The notes under the pieces were generated by a model, which was not told the origin of the DNA, searched no databases, and was given only the letters and a program-made list of their open reading frames with translations. Positions 62,621 to 64,000 of a stretch of DNA of 64,000 nucleotides are shown here, piece after piece. Position 1 is the stretch's first letter; the number at the start of each line of letters is the position of its first letter. A program made the position numbers and the translations under genes. The stretch spans positions 88,271,018 to 88,335,017 of the forward strand of contig NC_084794.1 of assembly GCF_963169125.1 (NCBI RefSeq). The letters run 5' to 3'. Origin of the DNA: Humulus lupulus (Eukaryota > Streptophyta > Magnoliopsida > Rosales > Cannabaceae).

Positions 62621-63394
62621 ATGTTGTAAATGAAATAAATAATTGAATTGAATTATTATATATATAGAATATGTCTGATATTATGTTGATAATATTAAGT
62701 AAATATCAGAAAATTCCAAAGTTTATCTATGTGATCTTAATCTCATATTGTTATAAGAGGATCGAGATTAAGATAATAAACTTAAAATAGTTCACAGTAA
62801 AATAAGTTATGGAATCTTTAGATTAATTACTGCTAGTACAGTTCGCTAGTATTGTGAATACAAGTGACCTAGATCCAGGTCACTAGTGTAGTAGGACACT
62901 TCAGTGAAGGTACATTATATATAATGATATATAGACCTTGACCAGATGTGATTTGTTAATGCTTGTTTAAACATTGTTTCATAGTATTAATAAAACACAT
63001 CAAACGATGACCTTATACACGATGATCTTAATCCTGAGAATATTATGAACTCCTATATATGTCATTTGATCATTTGATTCATGCGTTAAGGTTTGTGAGA
63101 ATGATCAGGTTAAGAAAAATTGTTTTGGGGACTCAATGATACATATATATGGCTGGGGACATAGTTTAACATATATAGAATCTATACCTTCTTACCGATT
63201 GAATAATGGTTCCCTATTAGGCTGACTTTTGGAACTGAAAAGGTTATGAGTGCTCACGTTGCAAACTTGTTGTGACACAACCTTCACTAGCAAAGTCAAT
63301 GGTAATCTAGTAACAAGAAATAGTTAAAAGGGTCAAATGAAAATTTTATTCCCTTTTAATTATAAACCATTAATAAAGGATTATTGTTGTATGT
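62621..63394. other. AT-rich sequence, unassigned
   Basis: No ORF or known repeat. A near-palindrome 'gtgacctagatccaggtcac' lies at 62867-62886. It is probably transposon non-coding sequence. Confidence 0.4.
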
Positions 63395-64000
63395 TGTTGA
63401 TGCGGTTTTTCGCTAACAATGTATTAAGAAATAATAACGGCAGAATAGTGCTTAATGATAAACCGTAATGAAGAAATAACAAAAACCCACTCAATAACAC
63501 AGATCTTTTACGTGATTCAGTAGTTAAATCTCCACCTAGTCCACGAATCAATATTATTATTGTTTCTCTCTCTATTTTGGCAGAGTTTCGGTATTACAGA
63601 ATCATCGCCCCTTTTTTGTCCAACATTCCCAATATTTATAGGGGAATTCCATGGACAGGTTTTGGCTGCATGAGTCAATCATGTAATTACATAATTTCTA
63701 TATTTAATACAAATCATATCCCATTTATGATTTGATAACAAAATAAATATGTTCCTGCTGTCTCGGATAATAAATATGACAGTCTTGTCATGAATAAGCG
63801 TGTAAACAAATCTTGAGTCTCGAGAAATCATTTAGTAAGCGTTATATCTGAATCACCATGAGCTGCATATCTGACCCCAAGCTAGCGCTTTGATAGCTAT
63901 CTTCTTCTTAGTTCGTGGTAAAGATAGGATGCCTAACACTAGGTCTGACCATTATGAATCTCAAGTTGTCCACATGGATAATAAGCAGATATTCTACTTG
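63395..64000 (-). repeat. Tat-type LTR, partial (runs off the window)
   Basis: It starts TGTTGATGCGGTTTTTCGCT, like the young Tat LTR (TGTTGACGCGGTTCTTCGGC). It has the same layout, including a minus-strand TATA box (TATTTATA on plus, 63633-63640). By this orientation the element lies on the minus strand. No body is visible. Confidence 0.65.

Overview
The window is plant nuclear DNA, most likely eudicot heterochromatin. I cannot assign the species. It is almost wholly nested transposable elements. Plant-lineage LTR retrotransposons (Athila, Tat, a Tekay-like chromovirus, Ty1/copia), a CACTA terminus, a 5'-truncated LINE, a foldback MITE and intron-bearing fragments of two plant nuclear genes are present. 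I found no complete ordinary host gene, rRNA, tRNA or CRISPR array.

Layout, left to right. (1) 1-15161: a decayed plus-strand Athila element whose 5' end is outside the window. It has the gag C-terminus, protease, RT/RNase H and integrase (2-3752), a palindrome-rich spacer, an accessory ORF2 starting at 5117 and a 3' LTR (13753-15161). ORF2 is split by a 2.4 kb solo LTR (5167-7549, itself carrying a foldback MITE) and by a gag-only copia element (7658-12204). Removing both on paper restores the ORF2 frame exactly. (2) 15162-16805: a minus-strand Ty1/copia pol fragment that Athila appears to have entered. (3) 17076-53147: one minus-strand chromovirus stretched to 36 kb by later insertions, delimited by matching LTR ends and an AAAAT target duplication. 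Its 3' LTR holds a 12.6 kb Tat element (19137-31783, TSD CATAC) and a LINE (33395-34788, 14-bp TSD). Its 5' LTR holds a CACTA-type insertion (41789 to about 50699) carrying pieces of DNA polymerase delta and organellar lysyl-tRNA synthetase genes. (4) 53345-60756: an old, heavily mutated plus-strand Tat element, cut at 60757 by another LTR. (5) 63395 to the end: the start of one more Tat-type LTR.

The most interesting unit is the Tat element at 19137-31783. Its 776-bp LTRs differ at only three positions by eye. gag-pro-pol on the minus strand is one 2105-codon frame with five in-frame stops and no frameshift. On the opposite strand, between pol and the 3' LTR, lies a four-coding-exon antisense gene (20887-23552) with its own TATA box, G-box, TGACGTCA site and probable 5'UTR intron. 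A six-copy tandem repeat follows it, and the whole module lies between two identical copies of the polypurine-tract sequence. A relic of the same antisense gene survives in the old Tat element at 60687-60756.

Relative order is readable from the nesting. The copia fragment is oldest, then Athila and the chromovirus, then the insertions within them, with the Tat element at 19137 among the youngest. Most premature stops look like C-to-T changes in CG or CHG context, as expected of long-methylated silenced DNA.
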